Below are positions 29,642 to 39,325 of a stretch of 64,000 nucleotides of DNA, piece after piece. Position 1 is the stretch's first letter. Each line of letters begins with the position of its first letter. Origin of the DNA: Paracoccus marcusii (lineage in GTDB: Bacteria; Pseudomonadota; Alphaproteobacteria; Rhodobacterales; Rhodobacteraceae); the NCBI RefSeq assembly GCF_028621715.1, contig NZ_CP117466.1, forward strand, positions 1,560,501-1,624,500, written 5' to 3'. A model generated the notes under the pieces. That model saw only the letters and a program-made list of their open reading frames with translations. It was not told the origin of the DNA and ran no database searches. The translations under genes were made by a program, and so were the position numbers.

Positions 29642-29721
29642 TCAGTCGCCTTTACGGCGGGTGGGCGCGGGGGACAAGGTCTGCGCCCGCCCCCTGCGCT
29701 CCTGTGGCACGAATGCGACAG

Positions 29722-31440
29722 TCAGGCGCGGACGCCCTGGAAACGGGCGGCCCAGGCCTCTCGGTCCTCGTCGCTGATCTTGGCGAACATCACCTCGGGG
29801 ACGGTGAAGGCATGGCCGGGGGCCAGCGCCTGCAGGGCCTGCGCCACGTCGTCGGGCCAGCCCGCATCCTGCGCGTCCATCGCCTGCAGCATCGCGGCCG
29901 ATGCAAAGGGGATGAAGGGCTGCGACAGGACCGCATAAAGGCGGATCAGGTTCAGGCCCATGCGCACCTGCATCGCCGCTTGGTCGGGGTCGGTCTTGAA
30001 CACCGTCCAGGGCGCGGCCGACTGCAGGTATTCATTGCCCGACACCCAGATGGCGCGCAGCTCGGCGGCGGCCTTGCGGACCTCCATCGCCTCCATATTC
30101 GCCTCATAGGCACGGACGCGGGCGGTCAGCGTGTCGATCAGCGCCAGTTCGGAAGGGCCCCAGGCCGGGCCTTCGGGAACGGCCTCGCCGAACTTGGCGC
30201 GGCAGAACTTGGTGATGCGGCTGACGAAGTTGCCCAGCACGTCGGCCAGGTCCTTGTTCACGGATTGCTGGAAATTCTCCCAGGTGAACTCGCTGTCGCC
30301 GGATTCGGGGGCGTGGGACAGCAGCCACCAGCGCCAGTAGTCCGCTGGCAGGATTTCCAGCGCATGGTCCATAAAGACGCCGCGCCCCTGCGAGGTGCTG
30401 AACTGTCCGCCCTGATAGGTCAGGTAATTGAAGGACTTGATATAGTCGACCATCTTCCACGGCTCGCCCGAACCGATCAGTGTCGCGGGGAAGGACAGGG
30501 TATGGAAGGGCACGTTGTCCTTGCCCATGAACTGGGTATAGGTCACGTCCTCGGCGCCCTGGTCCAGGCGCCACCAGCGGCGCCATGCGGCATCGTCGGC
30601 GCCCGCCGCATCGGCCCATTCGGCGGTCGCGCCGATATATTCGATGGGCGCGTCGAACCAGACATAGAAGACCTTGCCCTCCATCCCCGGCCAGTCCTGG
30701 TCGCCCCGCTTCACCGGCACGCCCCAGTCCAGGTCGCGGGTGATGCCGCGGTCCTGCAGCCCGTCGCCGTCGTTCAGCCATTTGCGCGCGATCGAGGTCG
30801 TCAGGATCGGCCAGTCGGTCTTGGCGTCGATCCAGGCGGCGATGTCGCCCTTCAGCGCGGACTGGCGCAGGTACAGGTGCTTGGTCTCGCGTACCTCCAG
30901 GTCGGTGCTGCCCGAGATCGCGCTGCGCGGGTTGATCAGGTCTGTCGGGTCCAGCTGCTTGGTGCAGTTTTCGCACTGATCGCCGCGCGCCTTGTCATAG
31001 CCGCAGTTGGGGCAGGTGCCCTCGATGTAGCGGTCCGGCAGGAAGCGGTTGTCGGCATGGGAGAAGACCTGCTTCTCGACGACCTCGCGGATATAGCCTT
31101 GGTCGGCCAGGCGTCCCGCGAAATGCTGGGTCAGGGCGCGGTTGCGGTCGCTGGAGGAGCGGCCGTAATGATCGAAGGACAGCCCGAACCCGTCGGCCAG
31201 CGCGGTCTGGACGCCATGCATCCGGGCGCAATAGTCGGCCACGGCCTCTCCGGTCTTGGCGGCGGCCAGCTCGGCGGGGGTGCCGTGTTCGTCCGTGGCG
31301 CAGATGAACATGACCTCGTGGCCCCGCGCCCGCAGATAGCGGGCATAGAGGTCGGCGGGCAGCTGTGAACCGACGAGGTTCCCCAGATGCTTGATGCCGT
31401 TGATGTAGGGCAGGGCAGAGGTGATCAGGTGGCGGGCCAT
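29722..31440 (-). CDS. metG: Methionyl-tRNA synthetase
   Basis: A 572-residue class I synthetase. The HIGH-type motif appears as KHLGN at residues 17-21. The zinc knuckle [17 protein letters not shown] is near residue 143. The KMSKS-type loop appears as [14 protein letters not shown] near residue 340, the form usual in this MetRS subtype. There is no C-terminal tRNA-binding EMAP domain. The start [15 protein letters not shown] is conserved and has AAAGGA ahead. Confidence 0.96.
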   Translation of the reverse strand: MARHLITSALPYINGIKHLGNLVGSQLPADLYARYLRARGHEVMFICATDEHGTPAELAAAKTGEAVADYCARMHGVQTALADGFGLSFDHYGRSSSDRNRALTQHFAGRLADQGYIREVVEKQVFSHADNRFLPDRYIEGTCPNCGYDKARGDQCENCTKQLDPTDLINPRSAISGSTDLEVRETKHLYLRQSALKGDIAAWIDAKTDWPILTTSIARKWLNDGDGLQDRGITRDLDWGVPVKRGDQDWPGMEGKVFYVWFDAPIEYIGATAEWADAAGADDAAWRRWWRLDQGAEDVTYTQFMGKDNVPFHTLSFPATLIGSGEPWKMVDYIKSFNYLTYQGGQFSTSQGRGVFMDHALEILPADYWRWWLLSHAPESGDSEFTWENFQQSVNKDLADVLGNFVSRITKFCRAKFGEAVPEGPAWGPSELALIDTLTARVRAYEANMEAMEVRKAAAELRAIWVSGNEYLQSAAPWTVFKTDPDQAAMQVRMGLNLIRLYAVLSQPFIPFASAAMLQAMDAQDAGWPDDVAQALQALAPGHAFTVPEVMFAKISDEDREAWAARFQGVRA

Positions 31441-31491
31441 GGCATGCGTCCTTTCGGGGTCGCGCATCTCTAGCCCTGTTGCGCCGTGATG

Positions 31492-31528
31492 AAAAGCGGT
31501 GCGCACGCCCGGCGCACCGGGCGTGCGC
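31492..31528 (-). terminator. Terminator after zinT
   Basis: A perfect 12-bp stem (31501-31512 with 31517-31528, 4-base loop) on the minus strand, followed after 5 bases by four T. It is 7 bp after the zinT stop. Confidence 0.75.
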
Positions 31529-31534
31529 AGGTCG

Positions 31535-32242
31535 TCAATGGGCCAACATCTCGTCCACGATCTGGGCGGGGGTCATGTCGGCGGGATAGTAGGTGGGCCA
31601 GTTCGTCACCTCCTCCAGAAGGGCGGCGCGGTCGTCGCCCCAATACAGGTGGAAGTGGTCGGCGCGGGCCGGGGCGATCCCATGGTCGCTGAACTGGATG
31701 AAGGCGGGTGCGCCCGCGTCGCCGGCAGTCTTGGCAAAGATGAAACGGACGCCGCGGTTGCCGCGGGCATAGGTCAGGATCTCGTGCCCGTCATCAGCAT
31801 AGGTGCCCGACACCTGCGTGCCGTCGCTGTAGAACGTCACAACGTCACCCTCGATGGTGATGCGGTCCGTATCGGTGGCATAGCCGGTCCGGTAATAGGC
31901 GGTGTATTGCTCGGCGGTCTGGTCGCCCTTCTGGGCCTTGCGGTCCATGACCGGCTCCAAGGTGCCGTCCTGCAGCAGGGGATAGACCGACTGCCAGTCG
32001 CCCGCATAGTCGGACAGGGGGCGGTCCTTGACCTGATCGTCGTCGAAATAGCCGTCATAGATGGCCTGTGCCTCGGGGCTGCGGGCATGGGCGTGATCGT
32101 GGTCATGATCGTGGTCGTGGTCGTGGTCGTGGGAGTGGTCATGTGCGGCTGGGGCGGCACTGTACTGGGCCAGCGCAGGCCCGGTCAGGGCAAGCGTCGC
32201 GGCGATCAGCAGACTGGCGGGGAGGGGCGAGCGGAGGGGCAT
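31535..32242 (-). CDS. zinT: ZinT-family periplasmic zinc-binding protein with His-rich loop
   Basis: A 235-residue secreted protein. A signal peptide (residues 1-25, ending GPALA-Q) is followed by an Asp/His tract [19 protein letters not shown] at about 34-52, then the ZinT/YodA lipocalin-like domain: [28 protein letters not shown] near the start and [13 protein letters not shown] near residue 200. ZinT delivers zinc to ZnuA-type uptake in the periplasm. The His tract should bind several zinc ions and is not present in E. coli ZinT. AAGGA lies 7 bases before the ATG, and a Zur-like palindrome lies upstream. Confidence 0.92.
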   Translation of the reverse strand: MPLRSPLPASLLIAATLALTGPALAQYSAAPAAHDHSHDHDHDHDHDHDHAHARSPEAQAIYDGYFDDDQVKDRPLSDYAGDWQSVYPLLQDGTLEPVMDRKAQKGDQTAEQYTAYYRTGYATDTDRITIEGDVVTFYSDGTQVSGTYADDGHEILTYARGNRGVRFIFAKTAGDAGAPAFIQFSDHGIAPARADHFHLYWGDDRAALLEEVTNWPTYYPADMTPAQIVDEMLAH

Positions 32243-32277
32243 GGGGCGGTCCTTCTATAGATATGACGAATCATGGA

Positions 32278-32289
32278 ATGATATATCAT
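32278..32289. promoter_or_regulatory. Candidate Zur box before zinT
   Basis: ATGATATATCAT is a perfect 12-bp palindrome in an AT-rich patch 36 bp upstream of zinT. Its shape is like alphaproteobacterial Zur sites (AATGTTATA-type dyads). ZinT is a usual Zur target, which supports the call. Confidence 0.5.
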
Positions 32290-32346
32290 CACATAACGGG
32301 ACCGCAGTAAGGCGCGCGTACGGGGATGGCAAGGGCGGGTCGGGAC

Positions 32347-32371
32347 CGGGCGGACCTTTGCGGCCCGCCCG
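32347..32371 (-). terminator. Hairpin after gcrA
   Basis: A 10-bp stem (32347-32356 with 32362-32371, one wobble on the transcript) with a 5-base loop, just past the gcrA stop. It has no T-run. Confidence 0.45.
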
Positions 32372-32378
32372 AAAGCAA

Positions 32379-32996
<618 letters not shown>

Positions 32997-33113
32997 GGCA
33001 GCCTTTCCGGGCGGGTCTGACCTGCCGCCCCATCTTGTAACCTGCGATTGGTCCCGTCACATACGGGATGCCGAGATTTAGCCGCCGAAGCGCAGAAATT
33101 CAAGGACCGCCAG

Positions 33114-33950
33114 ATGACCCCGCCCACAATGCCCGGCCTGCCCCCGCTTTCCAACAGCCCCGCCATGGGCGTGCGCCGATTTGGCCGCGTCAACTGGCTG
33201 GGCCTGCGCACGCTGGCGCGGCGCGAGGTCATGCGCTTCATGGCCGTCTGGCAGCAGACGATATTCGCGCCGCTGATGACGGCGGGCCTGTTCGTGGTCG
33301 TGTTCGCGATGGCCCTGGGCCAGGGACGCGGAGAGATCATGGGCCTGCCCTATCTGGTCTTCCTGGGGCCGGGCATCCTGATGATGACGGTCATCCAGAA
33401 CGCCTTCGCGAACACTTCCAGCTCGATCACCGCGGCCAAGGTGCAGGGCAACATCGTCGACACGCTGATGCCGCCCCTGTCCGCCGGAGAGCTGCTGGCC
33501 GGCTATCTGGCCGGGTCGGTGGTGCGTGCCGGGCTGGTGGCCACGGTCATCGGGACCGGCATGGTGCTGGTCACCGGGCGTGGCATCGCGCATCCCGGCT
33601 GGGCGGCGATGTTCGTGCTGCTGGCCGCGCTGATGCTGGGCGGCCTGGGCATCCTGGCAGGGATCATGGCGCAGAAGTTCGACCAGATGGCGGCGATCAC
33701 CAATTTCATCATCACGCCGCTGTCGTTCCTGTCGGGCACCTTCTATTCGGTGCAGGCGCTGCCGCAGCCGTTCAGCACGCTGTCGCACTGGAACCCGATC
33801 TTCTACCTGATCGACGGCGCGCGCTATGGCGTGACCGGGGTCAGCGACGCGCCCGTCTGGCGCGGCGCGCTGATCTGCGCGGGCGTCGTCGCGGGCGTGC
33901 TGTATCTGGCGTGGCGGTGGCTGCGGTCGGGCTATCGCATGAAGGCCTGA
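33114..33950 (+). CDS. ABC-2 type transport permease (YadH-like)
   Basis: A 278-residue integral membrane protein with six hydrophobic segments, of the ABC-2 export permease family. The typical block MAAITNFIITPLSFLSGTFYSVQALP is near residues 193-218, then LSHWNPIFYLIDGARYGVTG. It matches the YadH/NodJ subtype. No ATPase gene is adjacent, so its partner must be encoded elsewhere. The start at 33114 is chosen for AAGGA upstream. Confidence 0.88.
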   Translation: MTPPTMPGLPPLSNSPAMGVRRFGRVNWLGLRTLARREVMRFMAVWQQTIFAPLMTAGLFVVVFAMALGQGRGEIMGLPYLVFLGPGILMMTVIQNAFANTSSSITAAKVQGNIVDTLMPPLSAGELLAGYLAGSVVRAGLVATVIGTGMVLVTGRGIAHPGWAAMFVLLAALMLGGLGILAGIMAQKFDQMAAITNFIITPLSFLSGTFYSVQALPQPFSTLSHWNPIFYLIDGARYGVTGVSDAPVWRGALICAGVVAGVLYLAWRWLRSGYRMKA

Positions 33951-33957
33951 TTAGCGC

Positions 33958-33973
33958 TTGCCTTGACAGGCAA
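33958..33973. promoter_or_regulatory. Palindrome overlapping a TTGACA -35-like element before the arg leader
   Basis: TTGCCT-TGAC-AGGCAA is a perfect 6-bp inverted repeat. The consensus -35 hexamer TTGACA (33963-33968) lies across its centre. No good -10 is seen at 16-18 bp, so whether it is a promoter, an operator or the end of the permease transcript is open. Confidence 0.35.
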
Positions 33974-33993
33974 AGCTGCGCATCCTTCGCGCC

Positions 33994-34029
33994 ATGACGA
34001 AACGACGCACCACCCGTTCGCGACGCTGA
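33994..34029 (+). CDS. Putative arginine leader peptide upstream of argD
   Basis: An 11-codon frame, MTKRRTTRSRR, with five Arg codons (cga cgc cgt cga cgc), ending 72 bp before argD. Its stop overlaps the base of a strong hairpin (34028-34055). A short, arginine-rich frame before an arginine biosynthesis gene is what an attenuator looks like. There is no Shine-Dalgarno site upstream, so it would need to be leaderless or weakly translated. The region codes for nothing else. Confidence 0.5.
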   Translation: MTKRRTTRSRR

Positions 34030-34055
34030 CGCTGGCCCCTTCGCGGGCCCGCGTC
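34028..34055 (+). promoter_or_regulatory. Attenuator-like hairpin between arg leader and argD
   Basis: GACGC-x-GGCCC pairs with GGGCC-x-GCGTC (ten pairs, one mismatch, 6-base loop). The sequence GACGC also occurs at 34004-34008 and 34022-34026 inside the leader frame, so three copies compete for one GCGTC. Only a weak pyrimidine-rich stretch follows instead of a T-run. Confidence 0.45.
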
Positions 34056-34101
34056 CCTGTTGCCGTTTCCGCCATTCCCCTTCCATCGCCGGAGCCTTGC
34101 C

Positions 34102-35274
34102 ATGATCCCGCACGTCCTGCCGACCTATAATCGCGCCCCCCTGGCGTTCGAACGCGGCGAAGGCGCCTGGGCCGTCACTGCCGACGGGACACGATACCTG
34201 GACCTGGGCGCGGGCATCGCGGTGAACGTGCTGGGCCATGCCAATCCCGATCTGGTCGCCGCGCTGACCGAACAGGCGGGCCGGATCTGGCACGTGTCGA
34301 ACCTGTACCAGATCCCCGAGCAGGAGCGTCTGGCCGACCTGCTGGTCGAACACACCTTCGCGGACACGGTGTTCTTCACCAATTCGGGCACCGAGGCCGC
34401 CGAACTGGCCATCAAGATGGTGCGCAAGCATTGGGACCACGCGGGCGACCCGGACCGGATCGAGATCCTGACCTTTTCCGGCGCGTTCCACGGACGCTCG
34501 ACCGGGGCCATCGCGGCGGCAGGGTCGGAGAAGATGGTCAAGGGCTTCGGCCCGCTGATGCCCGGGTTCCGCACGCTGCCCTTCGGCGATCACGAGGCGC
34601 TCAAGGCCGCAGTCACCGACCGCACCGCCGCGATCATGGTCGAGCCCGTGCAGGGCGAGGGCGGCATCCGTCCGCTGCCCGACGCCTGCCTTCAGGGGCT
34701 GCGCGAGCTGTGCGACCGGACCGGCGCGCTGCTGGTCCTGGACGAGGTGCAATGCGGCATGGGCCGGACAGGGCGGCTGTTCGCGCATGAATATGCCGGG
34801 ATCGCGCCCGACATCATGATGGTCGCCAAGGGCATCGGCGGGGGCTTTCCCCTGGGGGCGGTGCTGGCGACGGAAGGCGCGGCTGCGGGCATGGTCGCAG
34901 GGACGCACGGCTCCACCTATGGCGGCAACCCGCTGGCCTGCGCGGTCGGCGCGTGCGTGATGCAGATCGTGGCCGATCCGGCATTCCTGGCCGAGGTCAA
35001 CCGCAAGGCCGCCCTGTTCCGCCAGAAGCTGGAGGGGCTGGTCGCCGCCCATCCGCAGATCTTCGACGGCGTGCGGGGGCAGGGGCTGATGCTGGGCCTG
35101 AAATGCCGCGTCGCGCCGACCGATCTGGTCCGTGCGGCCTATGATCAGCATCTGCTGACCGTGCCCGCCGCAGATGACACCCTGCGCCTGCTGCCGCCGC
35201 TGAACATCACCGAAGACGAGATCGCCGAGGCGGTGGCGCGCCTGGACAGGGCCGCCGCCAGCCTGGATGGCTGA
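34102..35274 (+). CDS. argD: Acetylornithine aminotransferase
   Basis: A 390-residue class III aminotransferase using pyridoxal phosphate. The PLP Lys243 is in VAKGIGGGFPLGA, the cofactor Asp in LVLDEVQCGMGRTG, and the phosphate-binding segment is NSGTEAAELAIK. It makes N-acetylornithine in arginine synthesis, or succinyldiaminopimelate in lysine synthesis. The start MIPHVLPTYNRAPLAFERG has GGAG ahead; a longer frame adds 14 residues without conservation. It heads argD-GNAT-argF. Confidence 0.95.
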   Translation: MIPHVLPTYNRAPLAFERGEGAWAVTADGTRYLDLGAGIAVNVLGHANPDLVAALTEQAGRIWHVSNLYQIPEQERLADLLVEHTFADTVFFTNSGTEAAELAIKMVRKHWDHAGDPDRIEILTFSGAFHGRSTGAIAAAGSEKMVKGFGPLMPGFRTLPFGDHEALKAAVTDRTAAIMVEPVQGEGGIRPLPDACLQGLRELCDRTGALLVLDEVQCGMGRTGRLFAHEYAGIAPDIMMVAKGIGGGFPLGAVLATEGAAAGMVAGTHGSTYGGNPLACAVGACVMQIVADPAFLAEVNRKAALFRQKLEGLVAAHPQIFDGVRGQGLMLGLKCRVAPTDLVRAAYDQHLLTVPAADDTLRLLPPLNITEDEIAEAVARLDRAAASLDG

Positions 35275-35743
35275 ATACGCCTTCAGGCCGGTCACCGTGG
35301 ACGACCTGCCCGTGCTGGCCCGATGGCTGGCCCAGCCGGAGGTCGCTGCCTGGTGGCCCGGCCCCGATCGCCAGATCGCCCTGATCCGCGACGATCTGGG
35401 GCACCGGGTGATGCGACAGATGATCGTGGTGCGGGACGGCGCTACCCTGGCCTATGCGCAATCCTATCCGGCCCATCACTGGCCCGCGCCGCATTTCGCG
35501 GGGCTGCCGGCGGATGCCGTGGCGCTGGACGTGTTTTCCGGGCCTGACGGGGTGGGGCAGGGCGGCGCATGGCTGCGCGCCCTGGGCGATCTGCTGCTGC
35601 TGGACTGTTCGACCCTGGCGATCGATCCCGCCCCCGGAAATCAGCGCGCCATCGCCGCCTACCGCAAGGCGGGCTTTGCGGGCAACGACCACCGTCTGGA
35701 CGCGCAAGGCCGGCCCGTCCGCGTGATGACCCGCCTCCGATGA
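35267..35743 (+). CDS. GNAT family acetyltransferase, AAC(6')-like
   Basis: A 158-residue acyl-CoA transferase of the GNAT fold, subfamily Acetyltransf_8 (aminoglycoside 6'-acetyltransferase/IucB-like): FRPVTVDDLPVLARWLAQPEVAAWW at the start, then a usual C-terminal NQRAIAAYRKAGFAG. The substrate is unknown. It overlaps argD by eight bases and lies between argD and argF, so it is co-transcribed with arginine genes. It might act on an arginine-pathway or polyamine-type amine; resistance is not implied. Confidence 0.75.
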   Translation: MAEYAFRPVTVDDLPVLARWLAQPEVAAWWPGPDRQIALIRDDLGHRVMRQMIVVRDGATLAYAQSYPAHHWPAPHFAGLPADAVALDVFSGPDGVGQGGAWLRALGDLLLLDCSTLAIDPAPGNQRAIAAYRKAGFAGNDHRLDAQGRPVRVMTRLR

Positions 35744-35890
35744 GGCGAACGCGCCCCTCTTCTTTGTCCAAATACCCATCTTCTCCGGTCCGGTCGGGCG
35801 CGACCCCTGCGGGGGCGCGGAAAGCCCGATCCGCCCTTGACCCGGCCCGTCCGGCGGGGCTTGCTGGAGAAAAGCCGAAAGACCAAGACG

Positions 35891-36817
35891 ATGACCCATT
35901 TCCTGGATATCCACACCACCGACCGCACCGCCCTGCGCAGCATCATCGACAGCGCCCACGCGATGAAGGCCGCTCGCAACGGCCGCCCCAAGGGCAGTCC
36001 CGATGACGAACAACCGCTTGCTGGCCGCATGGTCGCGCTGATCTTCGAAAAGCCTTCGACCCGCACGCGGGTCAGCTTTGATGTCGGCGTGCGCCAGTTG
36101 GGCGGTCAGACGATGATCCTGTCGGGCTCGGAGATGCAGCTGGGTCATGGCGAAACCATCGCCGACACCGCGCGCGTGCTGTCCCGCTATGTCGACCTGA
36201 TCATGATCCGGACCTTCGAGGAGGCGACGCTGCTGGAGATGGCCGAGCATGCGACCGTTCCGGTGATCAACGGGCTGACGAACCGCACACATCCATGCCA
36301 GATCATGGCCGACGTGATGACCTTTGAGGAACATCGCGGCCCCATCGCCGACAAGAAGGTCGTCTGGTCGGGCGACGGCAACAACGTGTTCGCAAGCTTT
36401 GCCCACGCGGCAGGGCAGTTCGGCTTCGATCTGACCTTCACCGGCCCGCCGCCGCTGGATCCCGAAGCGGCCTGCCTCGACTATGCGGCATCCCAAGGGC
36501 GCCCCGTCACGATCGAGCGCGATCCGGCGCGGGCCGTCATCGGTGCCGACTTGGTCGTGACGGACACCTGGGTCAGCATGCACGACCCGCAATCGGCCAA
36601 GGAGCGGCGCCACAATCAGCTGCGCGGCTATCAGATCAACGAGGCCCTGATGGCGCAGGCGCGGCCGGATGCGCTGTTCATGCATTGCCTGCCCGCGCAC
36701 CGCGAGGACGAGGTGACCAGTGCCGTCATGGACGGCCCCGCATCCGTCATCTGGGACGAGGCCGAAAACCGGCTGCACGCCCAGAAGGCGATCATGCGCC
36801 ACTGCCTGGGACTGTGA
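35891..36817 (+). CDS. argF: Ornithine carbamoyltransferase
   Basis: A 308-residue transcarbamoylase making citrulline. The carbamoyl-phosphate loop S56-T-R-T-R60 is in [16 protein letters not shown] is in [14 protein letters not shown] in TDTWVSMHD and the HCLP motif in [10 protein letters not shown]. The start [16 protein letters not shown] at 35891 is conserved; the frame extends upstream. A 147-bp gap with a G/C hairpin (about 35808-35825) separates it from the GNAT gene, so it could also have its own promoter. Confidence 0.96.
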   Translation: MTHFLDIHTTDRTALRSIIDSAHAMKAARNGRPKGSPDDEQPLAGRMVALIFEKPSTRTRVSFDVGVRQLGGQTMILSGSEMQLGHGETIADTARVLSRYVDLIMIRTFEEATLLEMAEHATVPVINGLTNRTHPCQIMADVMTFEEHRGPIADKKVVWSGDGNNVFASFAHAAGQFGFDLTFTGPPPLDPEAACLDYAASQGRPVTIERDPARAVIGADLVVTDTWVSMHDPQSAKERRHNQLRGYQINEALMAQARPDALFMHCLPAHREDEVTSAVMDGPASVIWDEAENRLHAQKAIMRHCLGL

Positions 36818-36828
36818 CCTGATTGACG

Positions 36829-36880
36829 GGCGGCCAAGGGCCGCCTGACGACACTTGAACCGGCCCCGCGAGGGCGGGGC
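36829..36880 (+). terminator. Tandem hairpins after argF
   Basis: Two G/C stems follow the argF stop: 36829-36835 with 36839-36845 (7 bp, 3-base loop) and 36863-36869 with 36874-36880 (7 bp, 4-base loop). There is no T-run. They probably end or stabilise the arginine transcript. Confidence 0.5.
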
Positions 36881-37500
36881 AGGTTCCGTCCGGTGCTCTG
36901 CATCGGCATCCGAATGCAAAGGAAGGCGGATGCTAACTTTTGCGCCTTAGACCTAGTTCTTTGCTTAGGATAAGTGGGACGAACTTTGAAACCGCTATTC
37001 ATTGCGAAGGGCGCCCAAATTCGCTCTCAACTGCAAGGACCTGTCGGCAGTGCCTCAACCGCTGTAATGACGATCAGCGAAGCATGCCGCGTACGGGCTA
37101 TTCCATTTGTAAAAAGTGAGTAAGGCAAGCCTATTCACTTGTCCGCTTTCCGCGGTATCGTGTTCCATCAATAGGATGTAGGAGCTACGACCAGTCTGGC
37201 CGCGTGCTTGCTACGTCAAAGATGTCGCTTCTGCTGCGCAGGTGGGAGGCGCGCCTGCCAAAATGGATGCCATGTCACGTGGCTGGGACCGGACGTAGCT
37301 CATGCTGTCTTGCCGCTACAATCACCGCGTCAATTGATCGGGTCGGGTTGGACCCAGTTTGGTTGAGACCAAAGGTAACAGCACGATTGCAAGGGACGAG
37401 GTGTCTCTGGGCTAGCGGTTGTCTCAATAAGGTTAAGGACAAGCCCTGCCGGATATGAGTACCGAAGCCGAGGCCTGTCGATCGCCGCGATCGAATAGAG
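36881..37500. other. Atypical non-coding interval between argF and pckA
   Basis: About 620 bp with no supportable gene. GC content is visibly lower than in the neighbours (for example around 36931-36980 and 37100-37140), stop codons are frequent in all frames, and codon use of the short frames is unlike the genome. It could be a decayed gene, a remnant of a mobile element, or an RNA locus. I recognise no transposase, terminal repeat or tRNA in it. Confidence 0.6.
37114..37140 (-). terminator. Terminator-like hairpin inside the atypical interval
   Basis: A 6-bp stem (37114-37119 with 37135-37140) plus an inner 4-bp stem. On the minus strand it is followed directly by a T-run (complement of the A's at 37110-37114). 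It would stop minus-strand transcription coming from the right. Confidence 0.5.
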
Positions 37501-37501
37501 C

Positions 37502-37524
37502 GACGGCCCCGCGTGGGGGCCGTC
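37502..37524 (-). terminator. Terminator of pckA
   Basis: A perfect 9-bp stem (37502-37510 with 37516-37524) with a 5-base loop, 7 bp after the pckA stop. The T-run is poor. Confidence 0.6.
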
Positions 37525-37531
37525 ATGTCGT

Positions 37532-39127
37532 TCAGCCGATGGCTGCAGCGCGGATCTCATCGTCGATCGCGTCAAGATACTGGGCGAAGTTGTCGCAGAA
37601 CATCTGCACCAGCTTCTTGGCCTGGGCGTCATAGGCGGCCGGGTCGGCCCAAGTCTGGCGCGGGTCCAGAAGGACAGGGCTGACGCCGGGGACGCTGACC
37701 GGCACGTCGAAGCCAAAGTTCGGATCGCGGCGGAACTGCACCGTGTTCAGGCTGCCGTCCAGGGCGGCGGCCAGCAGGGCGCGGGTGGCGGCGATGGGCA
37801 TGCGCTTGCCCGTGCCGAAAGCGCCCCCGGTCCAGCCGGTGTTCACCAGCCAGCAGGATGCGCCGTGCTGGGCGATCTTTTCCTGCAGCAGCTTGCCATA
37901 GACCTCGGGGCGGCGGGGCATGAACGGCGCACCGAAGCAGGTCGAGAAGGTCGGGATCGGCTCGGTCACGCCGACCTCGGTGCCCGGCGTCTTGGAGGTG
38001 AAGCCCGACAGGAAGTGATACATCGCCTGTGCAGGCGTCAGCCGCGCGATCGGGGGCAGGACGCCATAGGCGTCGCAGGTCAGCATGATGACGTTCTTGG
38101 GATGCCCGCCAAGGCTGGTCTGGGACGCGTTGCTGATCGCCTCCAGCGGATAGGCGCAGCGCATGTTGTCGGTGATCGAGTTATCCTCAAAGTCCAGCTC
38201 CAGCGTCTCGGGATCGAAGACCATGTTCTCGATCACGGTACCGAACCGGCTGGTGGTGGCGTGGATCTCCGGCTCGGCCTTGGCCGAGAGGTTGATCGTC
38301 TTGGCGTAGCAGCCACCCTCGAAGTTGAAGATGCCGGTGTCGGACCAGCCATGTTCGTCGTCGCCGATCAGGATGCGCGACGGATCGGCCGACAGGGTGG
38401 TCTTGCCGGTGCCCGACAGGCCGAAGAAGACCGCGCTGTCATCGGGATTTCCCGGCGCGTGGTTGGCGCTGCAGTGCATCGGCATGATGCCCTTTTCCGG
38501 CAGCAGGTAGTTCAGCAGCGTGAAGACCGATTTCTTGTTCTCACCGGCATAGGCGGTGTTGGCGATCAGGATCAGCTTCTTGTCGAAGTTCATCGCGATC
38601 ACCGTCTCGGACCGGCAACCGTGACGCGCGGGATCGGCCTTGAAGCCGGGGCAGTTGATAATGGTGAATTCGGGCGTGAAGGTTGCCAGCTCGTCAGCCT
38701 GGGGCCGGCGCAGAAGGTGGCGGATGAACAGCCCGTGCCAGGCAAGCTCGGTCACCACGCGCACGTCCAGGCGGTTATCAGCATCCGCGCCGCCGAACAG
38801 GTCCTGAACGAAATAATCGCGACCCTTCATGTGCTGAAGCATGTCGGCATGCAGCAGATCGAACGCCGCCGGGTCCATCGGCTTGTTGTTGTCCCACCAG
38901 ATGCTGTTCTCGACCGACGGGGTGCGGACGACGAACTTGTCCTTGGGCGAGCGGCCGGTATGCGCGCCGGTCGAGACCAGGAACGCCCCGCCCAGGCCCA
39001 GCTTGCCCTCTCCGCGGGCGACGGCCTGTGTCATCAGGGCGGGTTCCAGCAGGTTGTAGTGCACTTGGCCCAGCCCCGTGATGCCTTGGTCTTCCAGTCG
39101 GCAGGTCGGGTTTACGCGCGTGGTCAT
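37532..39127 (-). CDS. pckA: Phosphoenolpyruvate carboxykinase (ATP)
   Basis: A 531-residue ATP-type PEPCK, the first step of gluconeogenesis from oxaloacetate. The kinase-1a P-loop [11 protein letters not shown] is at residues 236-246, the substrate region RSPKDKF at 59-65, and the metal-binding [10 protein letters not shown] near residue 255. The start [15 protein letters not shown] is conserved with GGAG upstream. It is divergent from hprK; both respond to central carbon status in alphaproteobacteria. Confidence 0.96.
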   Translation of the reverse strand: MTTRVNPTCRLEDQGITGLGQVHYNLLEPALMTQAVARGEGKLGLGGAFLVSTGAHTGRSPKDKFVVRTPSVENSIWWDNNKPMDPAAFDLLHADMLQHMKGRDYFVQDLFGGADADNRLDVRVVTELAWHGLFIRHLLRRPQADELATFTPEFTIINCPGFKADPARHGCRSETVIAMNFDKKLILIANTAYAGENKKSVFTLLNYLLPEKGIMPMHCSANHAPGNPDDSAVFFGLSGTGKTTLSADPSRILIGDDEHGWSDTGIFNFEGGCYAKTINLSAKAEPEIHATTSRFGTVIENMVFDPETLELDFEDNSITDNMRCAYPLEAISNASQTSLGGHPKNVIMLTCDAYGVLPPIARLTPAQAMYHFLSGFTSKTPGTEVGVTEPIPTFSTCFGAPFMPRRPEVYGKLLQEKIAQHGASCWLVNTGWTGGAFGTGKRMPIAATRALLAAALDGSLNTVQFRRDPNFGFDVPVSVPGVSPVLLDPRQTWADPAAYDAQAKKLVQMFCDNFAQYLDAIDDEIRAAAIG

Positions 39128-39325
39128 GTCGGGGGCTCCGTGGCTTGGGGTGCGGCGTTTCATCGGCCTATAGCACGGCGGATTCGGCCCGAAACAAGTC
39201 AGCGCAAACAGTTAGCGGAAACATCAAATGTTATCGCCATCAGGACCGTTCAGCCGGCGCGACGCCATGCCACAGGCGGAAAATTAACCTGTTTTCGGGC
39301 AGGATCGGATCAGGAGGTGATTCGC

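Noticed and set aside
32095..32150. Short tandem repeat of GTGGTC-type units as a repeat array
   Set aside because: It is the in-frame His-Asp tract of ZinT, with coding sense on the minus strand.
35267..35743. Aminoglycoside resistance gene
   Set aside because: The GNAT resembles AAC(6') only at family level and is embedded in arginine genes; there are no mobile-element marks.
37275..37526. An 83-codon minus-strand frame in the argF-pckA interval as a gene or transposase remnant
   Set aside because: No ribosome site, atypical composition, runs through the pckA terminator, and no recognisable transposase motif.
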